A stretch of 64,000 nt of DNA from Nocardia mikamii NBRC 108933 (lineage in GTDB: Bacteria > Actinomycetota > Actinomycetes > Mycobacteriales > Mycobacteriaceae). Below, in pieces: positions 61,711 to 64,000 of the stretch. The number at the start of each line of letters is the position of its first letter. The stretch's first letter is position 1. Where the stretch lies: the NCBI RefSeq assembly GCF_001613505.1, contig NZ_BDCM01000014.1:639016-703015 (forward strand), read 5' to 3'. The notes beneath the pieces were generated by a model. That model made no database searches. It saw only the letters and a list, made by a program, of their open reading frames with translations, and had not been told where the DNA came from. The position numbers and the translations under genes are program-made.

Positions 61711-63441
61711 ATGGCCTTCTTCCCTGGCGGCTCGACCCGCCGCACCCCCACTATCTCCACCGGTACCGCGGTCGCCGATAGTGCTCATGTCGGCGATATC
61801 GTCGGCGCGCTCGGCCGGATCGGGCAGCACGAGAGCGCCGACGGACGCACCCGCCGGCAGCGATTCACCATGCTGCTGGCCGTCCTCGGGCCCGGGTTGA
61901 TCGTCATGGTCGGTGACAACGACGCCGGCGGTGTCGCGACCTACGCCCAGGCCGGGCAGAACTACGGCATGGCGCTGGTATGGACTCTCGCGCTGCTGAT
62001 TCCGGTGTTGTATGTCAACCAGGAGATGGTCGTGCGCCTCGGCGCGGTCACCGGTGCCGGGCACGCCCGGCTCATCTTCTCCCGGTTCGGCAAGTTCTGG
62101 GGCGCCTTCAGCGTCGGCGACCTGTTCGTGGTGAACGCGTTGACGATCGTCACCGAATTCGTCGGCGTCACAATGGCTTTGAACTACTTCGGGATACCGC
62201 GCGTGATCTCGGTTCCGCTGGCCGCGGTGCTGCTGTTCGCGGTGGTCGCGGGCGGGTCGTTCCGGCGCTGGGAACGGTTCCTGTTCGCGCTCATCGCTGT
62301 CGACATCGTGATGTTCCCCCTGGCCTTCATGGTCCACCCGAGCGTGTCGACCACCGCGGCGGGAATCGTTCCGTCGTTCCCCGGCGGCCTGAATTCGACT
62401 CTGCTGCTGTTGATCGTGTCGATCGTCGGTACCACTGTCGCGCCGTGGCAGTTGTTCTTCCAGCAGTCCAACATCGTCGACAAGCGCATCACCCCCCGCT
62501 GGATCCGCTACGAACGCATCGACCTGTGGGTCGGCATCGTCGTCGTCATGGCCGGAGCGATCGCGATCATGGCCGCAGCCGCGTTCGGGCTCGCCCCCGA
62601 AGCCGCCGACAGCTTCACCGACGCCGGCGCGGTCGCCCGAGGCCTGCACGACCATGTCGGCCAGGGCGCCGGGGCGTTGTTCGCGATCCTGCTGCTCGAC
62701 GCCTCACTGGTCGGCGCCAACGCGGTCGGCCTGGCCACCACCTACGCTCTCGGCGACACCCTGGGCCGGCGGCACTCGCTGCACTGGAAGATCAGCCAAG
62801 CTCCCCTGTTCTACGCCGGTTACGCGTTCCTTCTCGCCATCGCCGCGGCCGTGTCGTTCAGCCCCGACCACGTACTCGGGCTGCTCACCCAGGGGGTGCA
62901 GGCCCTGGCCGGAGTCCTGCTGCCGTCGGCCACCATGTTCCTGGTACTGCTGTGCAACGACAAGGCAGTACTCGGCCCGTGGGTCAACACCACCCGCCAA
63001 AACATCGCCGCCGCCGTCATCGTGTGGGCGCTGGTGCTGCTGTCGCTGGCACTGACCGCGGCGACATTGTTCCCCGACATCTCCACCGCCACCCTCGAAT
63101 TCGGTTTCTGTTCCGGCGCGCTCGTCGGTGTTCTCGGCGGGGGCGCGCTCGCGCTCGGCAAACGCCGCGCCGATCGCGCCGCGGCCGAACGCACCGCCGC
63201 GGAACTCGGTGGTGTGGATCCCGACCAGATCGAAGAACTCGACGACATCGCCCTCACCCGCGCCGAACGCAACCAGATTCGCGACCACGACCGCGGCACA
63301 TGGCGCACCCCCGCCCTCGACACCCTCCCGCGACCGGCGTTCTCCCCACTGCGCGCCGCGGGCATGATCGCCCTGCGCGGCTACCTGCTCATCGCCGTCG
63401 CAATCGTCGGAGTCAAGATCTTCCAGCAAATCACCGCCTGA
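61711..63441 (+). CDS. NRAMP-related Mg2+ transporter (NRMT/NMgT-like)
   Basis: A 576-residue NRAMP/SLC11-fold protein with about 11-12 helices. The first-helix motif reads GDNDAGG (68-74) where Mn/Fe NRAMPs have DPGN, and helix 6 reads GTTVAPWQ (240-247) in place of AxxMPH, so the soft metal ligand Met is absent. Both changes are those of NRAMP-related magnesium transporters. Residues about 485-550 form a charged cytosolic insert before the last helix. ATG 61711 has GAGGA at six bases. Control by the upstream M-box riboswitch independently indicates Mg2+ as substrate. Confidence 0.9.
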   Translation: MAFFPGGSTRRTPTISTGTAVADSAHVGDIVGALGRIGQHESADGRTRRQRFTMLLAVLGPGLIVMVGDNDAGGVATYAQAGQNYGMALVWTLALLIPVLYVNQEMVVRLGAVTGAGHARLIFSRFGKFWGAFSVGDLFVVNALTIVTEFVGVTMALNYFGIPRVISVPLAAVLLFAVVAGGSFRRWERFLFALIAVDIVMFPLAFMVHPSVSTTAAGIVPSFPGGLNSTLLLLIVSIVGTTVAPWQLFFQQSNIVDKRITPRWIRYERIDLWVGIVVVMAGAIAIMAAAAFGLAPEAADSFTDAGAVARGLHDHVGQGAGALFAILLLDASLVGANAVGLATTYALGDTLGRRHSLHWKISQAPLFYAGYAFLLAIAAAVSFSPDHVLGLLTQGVQALAGVLLPSATMFLVLLCNDKAVLGPWVNTTRQNIAAAVIVWALVLLSLALTAATLFPDISTATLEFGFCSGALVGVLGGGALALGKRRADRAAAERTAAELGGVDPDQIEELDDIALTRAERNQIRDHDRGTWRTPALDTLPRPAFSPLRAAGMIALRGYLLIAVAIVGVKIFQQITA

Positions 63442-63451
63442 CCGATACAGT

Positions 63452-63487
63452 CCGGGGGGTGGGCGTTTCGACGTTCACCACCCCCGG
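63452..63487 (+). terminator. Hairpin after the NRAMP-like gene
   Basis: CCGGGGGGTGG pairs with CCACCCCCGG (one bulged G), closed by GCGT/ACGT around a TTCG tetraloop. It starts 11 bases past the stop codon. Confidence 0.7.
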
Positions 63488-63524
63488 CCACATCGACTCG
63501 CTGCGGGGACGTCCGGCCCGGCCG

Positions 63525-63653
63525 TTACGAGCGTCTGTACACACCGCGCCGGGGACGCTTTGCGGGGTGTGCACGCCGAATGATCCAGCCGATCGTCGCG
63601 AGCATCGCCACCACTATCAGCAGGACCACCCCGGTCCCGATCCATACCTGCAT
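63525..63653 (-). CDS. Small single-helix membrane protein (42 residues)
   Basis: MQVWIGTGVVLLIVVAMLAT starts a single membrane helix followed by the strongly basic tail IIRRAHPAKRPRRGVYRRS. The frame is also open upstream to 63791 with a less hydrophobic lead, so the start is uncertain and no good ribosome binding site is seen. It is a possible membrane peptide in the same intercistronic stretch as the Mg2+ locus; function unknown. Confidence 0.4.
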   Translation of the reverse strand: MQVWIGTGVVLLIVVAMLATIGWIIRRAHPAKRPRRGVYRRS

Positions 63654-63982
63654 CGTGCTGTACACCGGAACATGGCCCGGCGCCGCCGTGAGCGCACCAG
63701 CCCACTGCGCCCCGGCCCCGCCCGCGAAATACCAAGCCATCCTCACCAACCGGGCCTTCCGCGCTCCGACAGCACACCGCCATCCGGTCACTCCCCGGCC
63801 GCCGCTCGCACGCGACCATCTCTCCCACCATCACAAGAATTCTCGTCACCGGCGGCGATAAGAACCGCGCAAAGGTCTCCGCCCACGCCCGTCGATTTCC
63901 GTCAATGGGTCTCCCGGCGGCTCGGCACCCGGCCGATACTCGGAAAACGAAACCCACCCATATCGACGATGAAGAGGTCGAG
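63654..63982. other. Right-edge intergenic region
   Basis: About 330 bases with no supportable gene other than a possible N-terminal extension of the 42-residue protein. Confidence 0.35.
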
Positions 63983-64000
63983 ATGTCCGAGCGCGCATAT
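63983..64000 (+). CDS. Start of a gene cut by the window edge
   Basis: GAAGAGG stands six bases before ATG 63983; only six codons (MSERAY) are visible. Too short to identify. Confidence 0.35.

Overview
The window looks like chromosome of a high-GC mycolate-group actinobacterium (Mycobacteriales), most likely Nocardia or a close relative. Three things point there: two blocks with the gene order known from Mycobacterium tuberculosis (NAD-glutamate dehydrogenase, ettA, SSB paralogue at 1-3862; SDR, HerA-like ATPase, orn, tRNA-His at 30260-35252); F420-type oxidoreductase families, a DesA3-type desaturase pair and an L,D-transpeptidase lipoprotein; and strong third-position GC bias with frequent ATGA/GTGA gene overlaps. 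The species assignment is inference from gene content only.

Layout. 1-7006 (minus strand) is housekeeping: gdh (cut by the window edge), ettA, an SSB paralogue, a PLP-dependent dehydratase overlapping a CopD/CtaG membrane protein. After tRNA-Arg, 7568-10782 is a two-gene operon of a GH15 glucosidase and a divergent Zwf-like dehydrogenase. 10815-16203 holds a 21-residue peptide gene, a decayed crotonase, an F420-type PPOX protein, and a series of single genes. 16293-23378 carries tRNA-Gly, an orphan ABBA-type aromatic prenyltransferase, a lone EctB-like aminotransferase, an ABC-2 exporter operon, a 38-residue internally repeated peptide gene and a DUF4254 protein. 23385-26788 is a desaturase/ferredoxin-reductase operon facing a DesT-like TetR gene. 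26988-32540 holds a PadR gene with a likely operator, a FadH-like dienoyl-CoA reductase, VOC and SDR proteins and a LysA paralogue. 32592-38758 is conserved again (HerA-like, orn, tRNA-His, secreted TAP-like hydrolase, LdtB-like transpeptidase, tRNA-Lys).

From about 38760 the window becomes accessory: a gene-poor stretch beside tRNA-Lys; a four-gene catabolic operon (crotonase, LLM, APH-like, lipocalin-like) facing a TetR-LVIVD-DUF305 operon across a palindromic operator; an XRE regulator; a hydrolase-GH3-MFS operon; and a partner-switching or signalling cluster (PP2C/SpoIIE phosphatase, MarR, STAS, stand-alone response regulator). 57000-60936 is degenerate, with an IS701-type transposase remnant and a Ni/Co transporter.

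The most informative locus is 60937-63441. An M-box (Mg2+-sensing) riboswitch is followed by a 27-codon proline-containing ORF with a perfect Shine-Dalgarno, a strong hairpin, a 49-codon ORF, and an NRAMP-family transporter. The transporter's two metal-site motifs are changed (DAGG for DPGN; no metal-binding Met in TM6), as expected for Mg2+ rather than Mn/Fe transport. No rRNA, CRISPR array or intact mobile element was seen.
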